DNA from: JBCBKL01 sp963922565
GTDB lineage: Bacteria; Pseudomonadota; Alphaproteobacteria; Rhodobacterales; Rhodobacteraceae
Assembly: GCA_963922565.1 (NCBI GenBank)
Contig: CAWUIQ010000017.1
Coordinates: 1 to 64,000 of the forward strand
Direction of reading: 5' to 3'
Length of the DNA: 64,000 bases
Within the stretch, counting starts at the first letter, position 1, and each line of letters opens with the position of its first letter. Below, one piece after another: positions 1 to 8,021 of this stretch. Position numbers and translations under genes: made by a program. The notes below the pieces were generated by a model. It was not told the DNA's origin and ran no database searches. It saw only the letters and a program-made list of their open reading frames with translations.

Positions 1-272
1 GCCGCGGGGGCAGCAGCCGCCGGACGGGCCGCCGCGTCGTTATCGGAAGATGCGGAGGGCTGCTGTACCTCGCCCGCCGCCGGAAGAGGTCGGCACAGGA
101 TCCAGCTGAGCAACGCGCCCGCCACGACCAGCACCAGAAGGCCGATGAACGCCCCCTGCATGAAACTCCAACCGCCCAGAACCCAAAGCAGGCCTGCCGT
201 CAACACGCCGCCCAAAGCCGCCACCATCCAGCAGCCAAGACCACAGCTGATCAGTCCCTGATTGTTGTCCAT
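1..272 (-). CDS. Small membrane protein downstream of nuoE (partial, runs off left edge)
   Basis: The frame starts MDNNQGLISCGLGCW and continues to the left edge without a stop. It shows two hydrophobic stretches (about residues 9-32 and 37-57), followed by a polar tail rich in Ala, Pro and Ser (EVQQPSASSDNDAAARPAAAAPA). That pattern fits a two-helix inner-membrane protein with a cytoplasmic or periplasmic tail. It lies 30 bp after nuoE on the same strand, so it is probably co-transcribed with complex I genes. Small unidentified frames are known in alphaproteobacterial nuo clusters (for example Paracoccus). I do not recognise a function. The C-terminus is outside the window. Confidence 0.7.
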   Translation of the reverse strand, partial: MDNNQGLISCGLGCWMVAALGGVLTAGLLWVLGGWSFMQGAFIGLLVLVVAGALLSWILCRPLPAAGEVQQPSASSDNDAAARPAAAAPA

Positions 273-302
273 GAGTCACCCTCTCCCGTTGTAGACGTCG
301 AT

Positions 303-1466
303 TTATGACCCATAGATACCGTCTTTTTTCGCCCGTTGGGAAAATTCTGTATCTTCCCCGCTGGCAAGGGCTTTTGCTTGCTCAACCCAGTTGTCGCGGC
401 TGACCCGGCCCTTGAACCCCTTGAGGTTCTGATCGACCCACGCAACCTCTTCGGCGCTCCACGCCGCGACCTGGTCGAAGTGGTAAAATCCGAGCGCGTG
501 CAGCAGCCCTTCAAGTTTGGGACCGACGCCCTTGATCAGCTTCAAATCGTCCGGGCCCCCGTCGCGCGCCGCATCAAGCGATGCGGGTTTCGTTCCGGGC
601 CCCTGATCCGTCGTTTCGGCCTTTGAAGGCGGTTTTGCCGCCCGGGCCGGTTTCGCCTTGGACTTCTCGGCCTCGATCTTCTTGGTCAGCGGCGTTTTCT
701 CGGCCTTTGGCGCCGCTGCCGGTGCCGCCGCCTTCGGTTTGGCGGGTGCATTCGCGGCCTTGCCCTGCCACGGCGTGATCAGCGGCACCTCGGTCCCATC
801 GATGCGCTTGACCGTGTCGCCAAGCTCGGTCGCGAGGCCCACGCTGGCATTGTATTGGTGTTTGCCGCTTTCGAAATCCGTAAGGCTGGTCAAACCACTC
901 AGCGGTTCCGCAGCATAGCGGCCGTTTTGAGGGCCCGGCACAGGCACCTTTCCAGCGGCCAGTTCATCGATGATCTCACCCATCCGCGCGGCAGTGAGGT
1001 CTTCGTAGTAGTCCTTGCCGATCTGGGCCATCGGCGCGTTGGCGCAGGATCCGAGGCATTCGACCTCTTCCCACGAAAACTTGCCGTCGGGCGAAAGTTC
1101 ATGCGGCTTTGCCGCGATCTTGTCCTTGCAGACGGCGACAAGGTCTTCGGCACCGCAGATCATGCACGAAGTCGTGCCGCAAACCTGAATATGCGCAACA
1201 GAACCAACGGGTTGCAGCTGAAACATGAAGTAGAACGAGGCGACTTCGAGCGCACGGATATAGGCCAGGTCGAGCATATCGGCCACGGCTTCGATCGCCG
1301 GGCGGGTCAGCCAGCCCTCCTGCTCCTGCGCGCGCCAGAGCAGCGGGATGATGGCCGAGGCCTGACGACCCTCAGGGTACTTGGTGATCTGCGCCTCGGC
1401 CCACGCCTGGTTGGCAGGGGTAAAGGCAAAGCTGTCGGGTTGTTCGGGGTGGAGGCGGCGGAGCAT
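303..1466 (-). CDS. nuoE: NADH-quinone oxidoreductase subunit E with C-terminal helix-hairpin-helix-like extension
   Basis: This is the 24-kDa-type [2Fe-2S] subunit of the complex I peripheral arm, which passes electrons beside the FMN subunit NuoF. The cluster ligands are visible as C96, C101, C137 and C141 (Cx4C and Cx3C). I chose the start MLRRLHPEQP because AAAGGA sits just upstream; a longer in-frame extension has no support. At 387 residues it is about twice the usual 160-240. The extra part is a Lys/Ala/Pro-rich linker (roughly 255-315) and a final domain with IKGVGPKLEGLLHALGF, a helix-hairpin-helix-like motif. This extension is, to my knowledge, common in Rhodobacteraceae NuoE. It belongs to the nuo operon on the minus strand. 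Confidence 0.95.
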   Translation of the reverse strand: MLRRLHPEQPDSFAFTPANQAWAEAQITKYPEGRQASAIIPLLWRAQEQEGWLTRPAIEAVADMLDLAYIRALEVASFYFMFQLQPVGSVAHIQVCGTTSCMICGAEDLVAVCKDKIAAKPHELSPDGKFSWEEVECLGSCANAPMAQIGKDYYEDLTAARMGEIIDELAAGKVPVPGPQNGRYAAEPLSGLTSLTDFESGKHQYNASVGLATELGDTVKRIDGTEVPLITPWQGKAANAPAKPKAAAPAAAPKAEKTPLTKKIEAEKSKAKPARAAKPPSKAETTDQGPGTKPASLDAARDGGPDDLKLIKGVGPKLEGLLHALGFYHFDQVAAWSAEEVAWVDQNLKGFKGRVSRDNWVEQAKALASGEDTEFSQRAKKDGIYGS

Positions 1467-1506
1467 TTCGGTGTCCTTTGGATGCCTTGCGGCGCATCGA
1501 TAATCG

Positions 1507-1761
1507 TCAGAGGTGGTGAACGACCTTGCTGGGTTTGGTGTTTGTCCAGAGGTGCGGGGCCATATCGCAGGCGGCATCGCCATCCGGGCAAATCACGGGG
1601 GGTTGATAACACTCCTCATCCGGCTTCGGGTTTGTCCAAAGCTTTGGAGCGTCACAAGCAGAGCCCTGCGCTTGCCGTGTTGTCACGTCCTGCGGCGCGT
1701 GCATCTTGAGGGCCAACGCGAGCAGGATGCATATTGCGAGCGTAAGGAGACGCGCGTTCAC
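1507..1761 (-). CDS. Small secreted or anchored protein with a duplicated LWTN motif, between nuoD and nuoE
   Basis: This 84-residue frame has a GTG start overlapping the nuoD stop (GTGA), so it is probably translationally coupled. The N-terminus (MNARLLTLAICILLALALK) looks like a signal peptide or single membrane anchor. The remainder carries a duplicated unit, APKLWTNPKP near residue 38 and APHLWTNTKP near 69. Four Cys lie in or near this part (in SACD, EECY, VICP, AACD), suggesting disulfides outside the cytoplasm. No family was recognised. The overlap with nuoD and the signal-like start make a real gene likely. A role in complex I is inferred only from position. Confidence 0.65.
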   Translation of the reverse strand: MNARLLTLAICILLALALKMHAPQDVTTRQAQGSACDAPKLWTNPKPDEECYQPPVICPDGDAACDMAPHLWTNTKPSKVVHHL

Positions 1762-2981
1762 CGGTCGATTTCCCCAAATACCACGTCCATGGTGCCGATG
1801 ATCGCAGCGACGTCAGCCAGTTGGTGGCCCTTGCTCATGTGGTCCATCGCCTGCAGGTGCAGGAACCCCGGGGCGCGCAGTTTGGCGCGGTAGGGTTTGT
1901 TGGTGCCGTCCGCCACGAGGTACACGCCGAACTCGCCCTTAGGCGCCTCGACAGCGGCATAGACCTCGCCCTCGGGTACGTGGAACCCTTCGGTATAAAG
2001 CTTGAAGTGGTGGATCAGCGCTTCCATCGACGTCTTCATGTCCGACCGGGACGGCGGGGTGATCTTGCCGCGGGCGAGGATATCGCCCTGCCCGTCCGGC
2101 GCGCGCAGTTTGTCGATGGCCTGCTTGATGATGCTGACCGACTGGCGCATCTCCTCCATCCGCACAAGGTAGCGGTCGTAGCAGTCGCCGTTCTTACCCA
2201 CTGGGATCTGGAAGTCGAACTCGTCATAGCATTCATAGGGCTGCGCGCGGCGCAGATCCCATGCAAAGCCCGATCCGCGCACCATCACGCCGGAAAAGCC
2301 GTAGAGCTGGATGTCTTCCTCGGTCACGACCCCGATATCGGCGTTGCGCTGCTTGAAGATGCGGTTTTCGGTCAAAAGACCGTCGATATCGGCCATGACC
2401 TTCGGGAATTCGTTGGCCCATGTCTCGATATCGTCGAGCAGGTCGGGCGGTAGGTCCTGATGCACACCACCGGGCCGGAAATAGGCCGCGTGGAGCCGCG
2501 CCCCGCAGGCCCGTTCGTAGAAGATCATGAGCTTTTCACGCTCTTCAAAGCCCCAGAGCGGGGGAGTCAGCGCGCCCACATCCATGGCCTGCGTCGTCAC
2601 GTTCAGGAGGTGGTTCAGCACCCGCCCGATCTCGGAATAAAGCACGCGGATCAGGGACGCGCGGCGCGGCACTTCGACCCCGGTCAGCTTTTCGATGGCC
2701 AGACACCAGGCGTGTTCCTGGTTCATCGGGGCCACGTAGTCGAGCCGGTCGAAATACGGCAGGTTCTGCAGGTACGTCCGGCTTTCCATCAGCTTTTCGG
2801 TGCCACGGTGCAGCAGGCCGATATGCGGATCGCAGCGTTCCACGATCTCACCGTCGAGTTCCAGCACAAGCCGCAGAACCCCGTGCGCCGCAGGGTGTTG
2901 CGGGCCGAAGTTGATGTTGAAGTTGCGGATTTTTTGCTCGCCCGTGAGGGCGTCTTCGAAACCTTTGGAGCCGTCCATCAT
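1758..2981 (-). CDS. nuoD: NADH-quinone oxidoreductase subunit D
   Basis: This is the 49-kDa-type subunit of complex I, forming part of the quinone-binding site with NuoB. The full family length is present (407 aa), beginning MMDGSKGFEDALTGEQKIRNF. It carries the conserved FGPQHPAAHG segment, the region after RGTEKLMESRTY, and the C-terminal DVVFGEIDR ending. The first or second Met could be the start, and either overlaps the upstream 42-aa frame stop. It lies in a chain of stop/start overlaps running from nuoC through two tiny frames into this gene, which suggests tight translational coupling. Confidence 0.97.
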   Translation of the reverse strand: MMDGSKGFEDALTGEQKIRNFNINFGPQHPAAHGVLRLVLELDGEIVERCDPHIGLLHRGTEKLMESRTYLQNLPYFDRLDYVAPMNQEHAWCLAIEKLTGVEVPRRASLIRVLYSEIGRVLNHLLNVTTQAMDVGALTPPLWGFEEREKLMIFYERACGARLHAAYFRPGGVHQDLPPDLLDDIETWANEFPKVMADIDGLLTENRIFKQRNADIGVVTEEDIQLYGFSGVMVRGSGFAWDLRRAQPYECYDEFDFQIPVGKNGDCYDRYLVRMEEMRQSVSIIKQAIDKLRAPDGQGDILARGKITPPSRSDMKTSMEALIHHFKLYTEGFHVPEGEVYAAVEAPKGEFGVYLVADGTNKPYRAKLRAPGFLHLQAMDHMSKGHQLADVAAIIGTMDVVFGEIDR

Positions 2982-3106
2982 TTGTCTACTCCCGGAACTT
3001 CAACAGTGACCAGTTTGGTCACTCGCAGATTTTTTATTAATAGAGGTAGGGACGCCAATCCTAAGCCAGCGGCAGCAATCGCGGTGTTGATCCATTCAAA
3101 CCACAT
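2978..3106 (-). CDS. 42-aa predicted single-helix membrane peptide between nuoC and nuoD
   Basis: The translation begins MWFEWINTAIAAAGLGLASL and ends VEVPGVDK. A single hydrophobic helix covers about residues 5-24, followed by a basic patch (KNLRVTK). The start shares an A with the stop of the preceding 57-aa frame (TGATG). Its own stop overlaps the nuoD start codons. Base use differs from its neighbours: near 3025-3045 it contains A/T-rich codons (TTA ATA AAA AAT) that are unusual here, and a perfect hairpin (GTGACCA at 3006-3012, TGGTCAC at 3016-3022) lies in its 3' part. No known family was recognised. The overlaps on both sides are the main evidence that it is translated. Confidence 0.6.
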   Translation of the reverse strand: MWFEWINTAIAAAGLGLASLPLLIKNLRVTKLVTVEVPGVDK

Positions 3107-3279
3107 CACCGCTTCTCCAGTTCTTGCAGCTTCATCGCCATCACCCAAAGCAGAACGATCGTGCCGATCGGGATGACGCAGGCCGCCGCCCAGTACTGGT
3201 TGATGCCGAAATGCGGGAGTAGCTTGACCATCGGAATGATCGATGCAGCCGCCACGATGATCCACCAGAAGAATTCCAT
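3106..3279 (-). CDS. 57-aa predicted two-helix membrane peptide between nuoC and nuoD
   Basis: The translation begins MEFFWWIIVAAASIIPMVK. A second hydrophobic stretch, AAACVIPIGTIVLLWVMAM, precedes a charged end (KLQELEKR). Two short transmembrane helices are likely. The start codon shares its A with the nuoC stop (TGATG), and the stop shares its A with the next start in the same way. Unnamed small frames have been described in the related Paracoccus complex I cluster. I cannot say whether this is the same one. Function is unknown; a supernumerary or assembly role is only an inference from position. Confidence 0.65.
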   Translation of the reverse strand: MEFFWWIIVAAASIIPMVKLLPHFGINQYWAAACVIPIGTIVLLWVMAMKLQELEKR

Positions 3280-3887
3280 CACTTGGCCTCTTCTTTCTTT
3301 TCATCCCCCGGCAGGATGTATTCTGCGCCCTCCCAGGGGCTCATGAAGTCAAATTGCCGGTATTCCTGCACAAGGCTGACCGGTTCATAGACGACCCGCT
3401 TTTGCGCCTCGTCATACCGGACCTCGGTATAGCCCGTCGTCGGGAAATCCTTGCGCAGGGGGTAACCGCGAAAGCCGTAATCCGTCAGGATCCGCCGCAG
3501 ATCCGGGTGACCCGAGAACAGGATGCCGAACATGTCGAACACCTCGCGCTCGAACCAGTTGGCCGACGGGTGGGTGCCCGTGATCGACGGCACCATTTCG
3601 TCCTCGCGGATCGCGATTTTCAGGCGGACCCGCTGGTTCTGATACATGCTGAGCAGGTGATAGACGACATCGAACCGCTTGCCCCGCCCTGGATGATCGA
3701 CGCCGGTGATATCGACAAGGGTCGAGAATTTGCAGGTCTGATCGACTTTCAGGAACTCGATCAGCCCCGCAATGTTGGCCGGGGCCACATCCATCGTCAG
3801 CTCGTCATGCGCGACAGCCCAGGACAGGATGCAATCCGGGCGCTTGGCCTCGATATAGGTGCCGAGTTCGTTCAGGGCTTCGGTCAT
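3279..3887 (-). CDS. nuoC: NADH-quinone oxidoreductase subunit C
   Basis: This is the 30-kDa-type subunit of the complex I connecting module. At 202 aa it is a free-standing NuoC, not the NuoCD fusion of enterobacteria. It includes the family signature around HPSANWFEREVFDMFGI and HPDLRRILTDYGF followed by GYPLRKDFP. The start is MTEALNELGT, 25 bp after the nuoB stop. It sits third in the nuoA-B-C order on the minus strand, and its stop overlaps the following 57-aa frame. Confidence 0.97.
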   Translation of the reverse strand: MTEALNELGTYIEAKRPDCILSWAVAHDELTMDVAPANIAGLIEFLKVDQTCKFSTLVDITGVDHPGRGKRFDVVYHLLSMYQNQRVRLKIAIREDEMVPSITGTHPSANWFEREVFDMFGILFSGHPDLRRILTDYGFRGYPLRKDFPTTGYTEVRYDEAQKRVVYEPVSLVQEYRQFDFMSPWEGAEYILPGDEKKEEAK

Positions 3888-3912
3888 CAGTGAATTCCCT
3901 TACACGCGTGGA

Positions 3913-4434
3913 TCATCGCACGATGGTTCCCGTTCGGCGGATTTTCCGCTGCAGCTGCATGATACCGTAAAGCAGCGCCTCGGCCGTGGGCGGGCACCCC
4001 GGGACGTAGACGTCGACCGGCACGATCCGGTCACAGCCGCGCACGACGGAATAGCTGTAGTGGTAGTATCCGCCGCCATTGGCGCAGGATCCCATCGAAA
4101 TCACGTAACGCGGCTCGGGCATCTGGTCATAGACCTTGCGCAGCGCGGGCGCCATCTTGTTTGTCAGCGTCCCCGCGACGATCATCAGGTCCGACTGACG
4201 CGGCGAGGCGCGGGGCGCGGTGCCGAACCGTTCAAGGTCATAGCGCGGCATCGACGTGTGCATCATCTCGACCGCGCAACAGGCCAGCCCGAATGTCATC
4301 CAGTGGAGTGAGCCGGTGCGGGCCCAGTTGATGATGTCCTCGGTCGAGGTCAGCAGAAACCCCTTGTCCTGCAATTCCTGGTTCAGCTCACGGGCCGCGA
4401 CCTCACGGTCAGCGCCCACATCGGTTACTGCCAT
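3913..4434 (-). CDS. nuoB: NADH-quinone oxidoreductase subunit B
   Basis: This is the PSST-type subunit carrying the terminal [4Fe-4S] cluster N2. The expected Cys positions are visible in LACCAVEMMH, SMGSCANGGGYY and YVPGCPPTAEALL. I chose the start MAVTDVGADREVAARE at 4434, inside the end of nuoA. A GGGAG element lies about 7 nt upstream, and a longer reading would place the start further inside nuoA. Length is 173 aa, normal for the family. The nuoA/nuoB overlap is 10 bp. Confidence 0.96.
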   Translation of the reverse strand: MAVTDVGADREVAARELNQELQDKGFLLTSTEDIINWARTGSLHWMTFGLACCAVEMMHTSMPRYDLERFGTAPRASPRQSDLMIVAGTLTNKMAPALRKVYDQMPEPRYVISMGSCANGGGYYHYSYSVVRGCDRIVPVDVYVPGCPPTAEALLYGIMQLQRKIRRTGTIVR

Positions 4435-4790
4435 TCCATCGCTCCCTTCTTCCACTCATAGGCAAAGCCGGCGGTGAGAACGCCAAGGAACACCATCATC
4501 GACCAGAAGCCCGCCATCGAGACGTCCTTGAAGGCCACGGCCCATGGGAAGAGGAAGGCGATTTCGAGGTCGAAGATGATGAATAGGATCGAGACGAGGT
4601 AAAAGCGGACGTCGAACTTCATCCGCGCGTCGTCGAATGCGTTAAATCCACACTCGTAGGCTGAAACCTTTTCCGGGTCCGGGTTTCGTACCGCGACAAC
4701 GACAGCGGCAAGGATCAGGACAAGGCCAAGGCCGATGGCGACGGCCAGAAAGACGAGGATGGGCAGGTATTCCCTGAGAAGCTCTTCCAC
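4425..4790 (-). CDS. nuoA: NADH-quinone oxidoreductase subunit A
   Basis: This membrane subunit of complex I has three predicted helices. The loop YECGFNAFDDARMKFDVRFY is the conserved quinone-cavity loop (ND3-type), and its Cys is present. I chose a GTG start (VEELLREYLPILVF) because AAAGGA lies 7 nt upstream. It gives the usual length of 121 aa; the longer ATG-initiated frame adds a charged, non-conserved stretch. It is the first gene of the nuo operon, with a candidate promoter at 4841-4869. Confidence 0.94.
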   Translation of the reverse strand: MEELLREYLPILVFLAVAIGLGLVLILAAVVVAVRNPDPEKVSAYECGFNAFDDARMKFDVRFYLVSILFIIFDLEIAFLFPWAVAFKDVSMAGFWSMMVFLGVLTAGFAYEWKKGAMEWQ

Positions 4791-5198
4791 GAACGGCTCC
4801 TTTCGATCGCGCTGCAGGCGCGAAAACATTGGCTGGGATCGTCCTACGCCGATGAACCTGAAGGGTCAATAAACGCCCGGGGTCCTTGGACGAATTTTGA
4901 TCGGGTGATTTCGCCGCAGGAGGGTGAGGAACCGATGCGGGTTCAACGGGGCTTGTGAGCGTTGGTGGACGGCTGGCGGTGATAGGTTTCAGCAACCCGT
5001 AGGGTGCTTGCTTGCACGCGCCGTCCCGCCACAGGATGGCATAGGCTTTGCACACGACATAAGCCTTTTTCATTTTTGCGTTAATCCTGAATGCAGGCCT
5101 CCACGTGTCGCACGATCGAGCCATCGGCCCTCTACAAAGCAACCGTCCGAAGTGCGGTGACGAGTATTCCGAAACCATCCTGGCAGCCTCTGACAACT
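4791..5198. other. Intergenic region between the liu and nuo operons
   Basis: This 408-bp gap separates liuC from nuoA; both are on the minus strand. Apart from the promoter candidate at 4841-4869 I see no convincing gene. Frames across it lack ribosome sites and show no protein-like composition. There is an A/T-rich patch around 5060-5090. No clear intrinsic terminator for the liu transcript was found. Confidence 0.5.
4841..4869 (-). promoter_or_regulatory. Candidate sigma-70-type promoter of the nuo operon
   Basis: Read on the minus strand, TTGACC (4869-4864) is followed after 17 bp by TAGGAC (4846-4841), about 50 bp before the nuoA start. The -35 hexamer is good, but the -10 is weak. It is proposed from spacing and position only. 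Confidence 0.35.
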
Positions 5199-5990
5199 CT
5201 AACCATCGGCCATCCACGCCGCCTTCCGCTTCTCAAAAAACGCGCCGATCCCCTCCTCGGCCTCTTCGGTTTCCCAGCGGTCCTTCAGCGCCCTGATCGT
5301 CATCGCGATCGTCTCCTCGTCGATCCGTGGCCCGAGCGACCGGGCGAGCGCCTTGGCGGCTGCGACCGCCCCGGGCGCGGTTGAGAGATAGGGTGCCACT
5401 TCGGCCTCGACCGCCTCTGCCAGATCATCCGCGGGCATCACTCGCGCCAAGAGACCGAGTTCGACCGCCTCACCCGCATCAAAGAGACGGCCCGAGAAAA
5501 AGACCCGCCTTGCCCGCCCCTCGCCCATCCGCGCAATGACATAGGGCCCGATGGTGGCCGGGATGATGCCCAGCCGCACCTCGGTCAGCCCCATTTTGAG
5601 CGTGTCGACCCCGACGGCCACGTCACAGACCGACGCCATCCCAACCCCGCCGCCGAACGCATTGCCCTGCAGCGCCCCGATCAGCGGTTTGGGCATCGTG
5701 TTCATCGCCTGCAGCATGTGGGCCAGCTTGCCCGCCTCACGCGCCCGGGTTTCGGCATCGGCCGCCATCTGCTCGCGCATCCAGCCCAGGTCACCGCCGG
5801 CGCAGAACGTCTTGCCCGCGCCGGTCAGCACCACCACCCGCACGGCGTCATCAGTACCCAGAAGGCCGGCGGCATCGGTCAGCTCAGCAATCATCTGCGC
5901 CGAGAGCGCATTGTGCTTGTCGGCCCGGTCCAGCGTCAGGGTGGCAACACCCCGGTCATCCACCGCTACCGAAATCGTATCGAACTCCAT
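5199..5990 (-). CDS. liuC: Methylglutaconyl-CoA hydratase / enoyl-CoA hydratase family
   Basis: Crotonase-fold enzyme, here most likely hydrating 3-methylglutaconyl-CoA to HMG-CoA in leucine catabolism. The oxyanion-hole segments are seen as ADKHNALSAQMI and GAGKTFCAGGDLGWM, then GNAFGGGVGMASVCD with the catalytic-Glu region GLTEVRLGIIPATIGPYV. I chose the start MEFDTISVAVDD, which overlaps the previous stop by one base (TGATG). Specificity is inferred from the liu context: the HMG-CoA lyase and methylcrotonyl-CoA carboxylase genes are neighbours. Confidence 0.9.
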   Translation of the reverse strand: MEFDTISVAVDDRGVATLTLDRADKHNALSAQMIAELTDAAGLLGTDDAVRVVVLTGAGKTFCAGGDLGWMREQMAADAETRAREAGKLAHMLQAMNTMPKPLIGALQGNAFGGGVGMASVCDVAVGVDTLKMGLTEVRLGIIPATIGPYVIARMGEGRARRVFFSGRLFDAGEAVELGLLARVMPADDLAEAVEAEVAPYLSTAPGAVAAAKALARSLGPRIDEETIAMTIRALKDRWETEEAEEGIGAFFEKRKAAWMADG

Positions 5991-6493
5991 CACGTCTCCA
6001 TCCCCGGTACGGCACGCCCTTCGCGCACCCAATCGTCATAAAGCCAGACCATGCGGTCGCAGAACCAGGCCTTGGGCAGCATCGCCAGCACGGTCCCGAA
6101 CGCTGCGCCGGGCGCCCATTGCATCAAAAGACCAAACACCAGCAGGATCACCCCTGGCACGCTCATGGCCGAGAGGATGTTGACCGCGCGCTGGTGATGA
6201 AACGGAACCTCCTGCCTGTGCACGAGAAAGATCCGTTCGCCCAGGACGGCCCTGCTCCACCAGGTTCTGAAATGCGGCGGTTCCGGAAAGGCCCGCGGGT
6301 TGTACCACGTCCACCAAAGCGCCAGGCCCACGGGGATCAGCGACCACCAGCTGATCCAGACATGGCTCCATGCGGCGAGCACTATCAAAGGAAGACAGGT
6401 GAAACGAGTCTGGACCGACAGGGGATTGGCGTGGCGCCGCCAGGTGGCGTCGTCCATCGCCATCAGTCGTTCGGCAAAGTCGTAGGCGGACAT
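5990..6493 (-). CDS. Conserved membrane-associated protein of the liu cluster
   Basis: This 167-residue protein has two or three hydrophobic segments (about 31-60 and 109-135) and a conserved-looking end, AWFCDRMVWLYDDWV. The centre contains FRTWWSRAVLGERIFLVHR. It is translationally linked to liuE upstream (TAATG) and liuC downstream (TGATG). I have the impression that homologues sit in liu clusters of other Rhodobacteraceae. No enzymatic motif was recognised, and its role in leucine breakdown is not known to me. Confidence 0.75.
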   Translation of the reverse strand: MSAYDFAERLMAMDDATWRRHANPLSVQTRFTCLPLIVLAAWSHVWISWWSLIPVGLALWWTWYNPRAFPEPPHFRTWWSRAVLGERIFLVHRQEVPFHHQRAVNILSAMSVPGVILLVFGLLMQWAPGAAFGTVLAMLPKAWFCDRMVWLYDDWVREGRAVPGMET

Positions 6494-7365
6494 TAGCGGA
6501 CCTCGGCCGCCTCTGACGTGCGCATGGCCCGCGCCATCTGGGCCGCTTCGTCAACCACCGCGAGATCGAGGCCCGTGTCGTAACCCAACCGCTCAAGATG
6601 CGCTGCCACCGCTTCGGTCGCCACGTTACCCGCCGCCCCGGGGGCATAGGGACATCCGCCCAAACCACCGACGGCGGCGTCGAAAACCCGCATGCCAAGG
6701 GCCAGCGACGCATCGATGTTGTCAATCGCCCGTCCGTTCGTGTCGTGGTAATGCCCGGCGAGGCGCCCCACTGGCACGACATCGCGGACCGCCATCAGCA
6801 TCCGCGCGATGCTGTCGGGCGTACCCTGCCCCACAGTGTCGCCGAGGCTGATCTCGTAACAGCCCATGCCAAAAAGCGTATCGGCAACCTTGGCCACGGC
6901 CTCAGGCGCGACGGGACCGTCATAGGGACACTCCACCACGCAGGACACATATCCCCGCACTGGCAGATCGATATGGCGGGCCGCCTCGACTACGGGTCGG
7001 AAGCGTTCGATGGATTCGGCGATGGTGGCGTTGATATTAGCCTTAGAGAACCCTTCGCTGGCGGACCCGAAGATCGCGATTTCGTCCGCTTTGGCCGCGA
7101 GCGCATCCTCGTAGCCGCGCATGTTCGGCGTCAGCGCGGCATAGCGAAGACCATCGGCCCGCTTTATGCCCGCCAGAACCTCGGCACTTCCGGCCATCTG
7201 TGGCACCCATTTGGGGCTGACGAAACTCGCGCATTCGATCCGGCGGAACCCTGCGGCGCTCAGCTTGTCGACAAGGGCGATCTTGTCGGCGACCGGGATC
7301 TCTCCGGGCTCGTTCTGCAGGCCATCGCGCGGGCCAACTTCAAAGATTTCGACGGCTCCGATCAT
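6493..7365 (-). CDS. liuE: Hydroxymethylglutaryl-CoA lyase
   Basis: Cleaves HMG-CoA to acetoacetate and acetyl-CoA, the last step of the leucine pathway. It has the HMGL-like TIM-barrel start VGPRDGLQNE (catalytic Arg and metal-binding Asp), ECASFVSPKWVPQM, the metal-ligand HYHDTNGRAIDNI and the active-site loop VGGLGGCPYAPGAAGNVATE with its Cys. The start MIGAVEIFEVGPRDG overlaps the GST stop (ATGA) and is preceded by GGGGAGC. Length is 290 aa, normal for bacterial members. Confidence 0.95.
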   Translation of the reverse strand: MIGAVEIFEVGPRDGLQNEPGEIPVADKIALVDKLSAAGFRRIECASFVSPKWVPQMAGSAEVLAGIKRADGLRYAALTPNMRGYEDALAAKADEIAIFGSASEGFSKANINATIAESIERFRPVVEAARHIDLPVRGYVSCVVECPYDGPVAPEAVAKVADTLFGMGCYEISLGDTVGQGTPDSIARMLMAVRDVVPVGRLAGHYHDTNGRAIDNIDASLALGMRVFDAAVGGLGGCPYAPGAAGNVATEAVAAHLERLGYDTGLDLAVVDEAAQMARAMRTSEAAEVR

Positions 7366-8021
7366 GCCTGCTCCCCCCACGGCTCAAAGAAGTCTTCCGA
7401 GAACAGTCGCATATTTTCGTCCGGAAGGCTTGCCTGGAATGCCGGGCGGTTCGTGATCCGGTCGTACCAGGCCGCGAGGTTTGTCCGATCTTCGAAGCGG
7501 GCAAAGAAGGACGCCATATAGACCGCCTGCCCCACCGAAATGTCGGCCGCTGAAAACCCGCCATCGAGCAGGTAGTCACGCCCGGCCAGACGATGTTCGA
7601 GCGCATCAAAGCATTTACCGATGCGGGCGGCCTCAAGCTTCATCACGATCGGGCTGCGCATATGGTCTTCGCGCAGCGCGATGTGCTGTTGAGTCAGCGC
7701 GGCGGCATGCTGGCTGATCGTCTCGGCGAAATGGATCCAGACCAGCCACTCGGCGCGCTCGGGATGTCCGGGCGACCGACCCAGATCGTCGGGGCTGAAG
7801 CGGTCACAGAGGTATTCGGCGATGGCCCCGGTCTCGATCAGGCACTTTCCATCGATTTCCAGCGAAGGCACCCGGCCCGATGGCGCGATCGACAGGTATT
7901 TGGGATCACGCAGGTTCTTTCCAAAAGCATGGGTGATCACCTCGAATTCGACGCCCAATTCATAGAGCAACCAGAGGCTTCGCATCGACCGGGTCTGCGG
8001 ACAATGATGCAGCCGGATCAT
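7362..8021 (-). CDS. Glutathione S-transferase family protein (first of two)
   Basis: Thioredoxin-fold N-terminal domain (MIRLHHCPQTRSMRSLWLLYEL) with the conserved cis-Pro/glutathione-binding segment PSGRVPSLEIDG and LIETGAIAEYL. An all-helical C-terminal domain follows, containing GGFSAADISVGQAVY (the N-capping SxAD motif). It is fused by overlaps to liuE and to the next GST gene. GSTs inside a leucine operon may serve detoxification or thioester handling; the actual substrate is unknown. Confidence 0.9.
   Translation of the reverse strand: MIRLHHCPQTRSMRSLWLLYELGVEFEVITHAFGKNLRDPKYLSIAPSGRVPSLEIDGKCLIETGAIAEYLCDRFSPDDLGRSPGHPERAEWLVWIHFAETISQHAAALTQQHIALREDHMRSPIVMKLEAARIGKCFDALEHRLAGRDYLLDGGFSAADISVGQAVYMASFFARFEDRTNLAAWYDRITNRPAFQASLPDENMRLFSEDFFEPWGEQA

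Noticed and set aside
4642..5217. Long frame antisense or overlapping nuoA and the 4.8-5.2 kb gap
   Set aside because: It runs out of frame through nuoA, has a proline/arginine-rich composition and no start signal.
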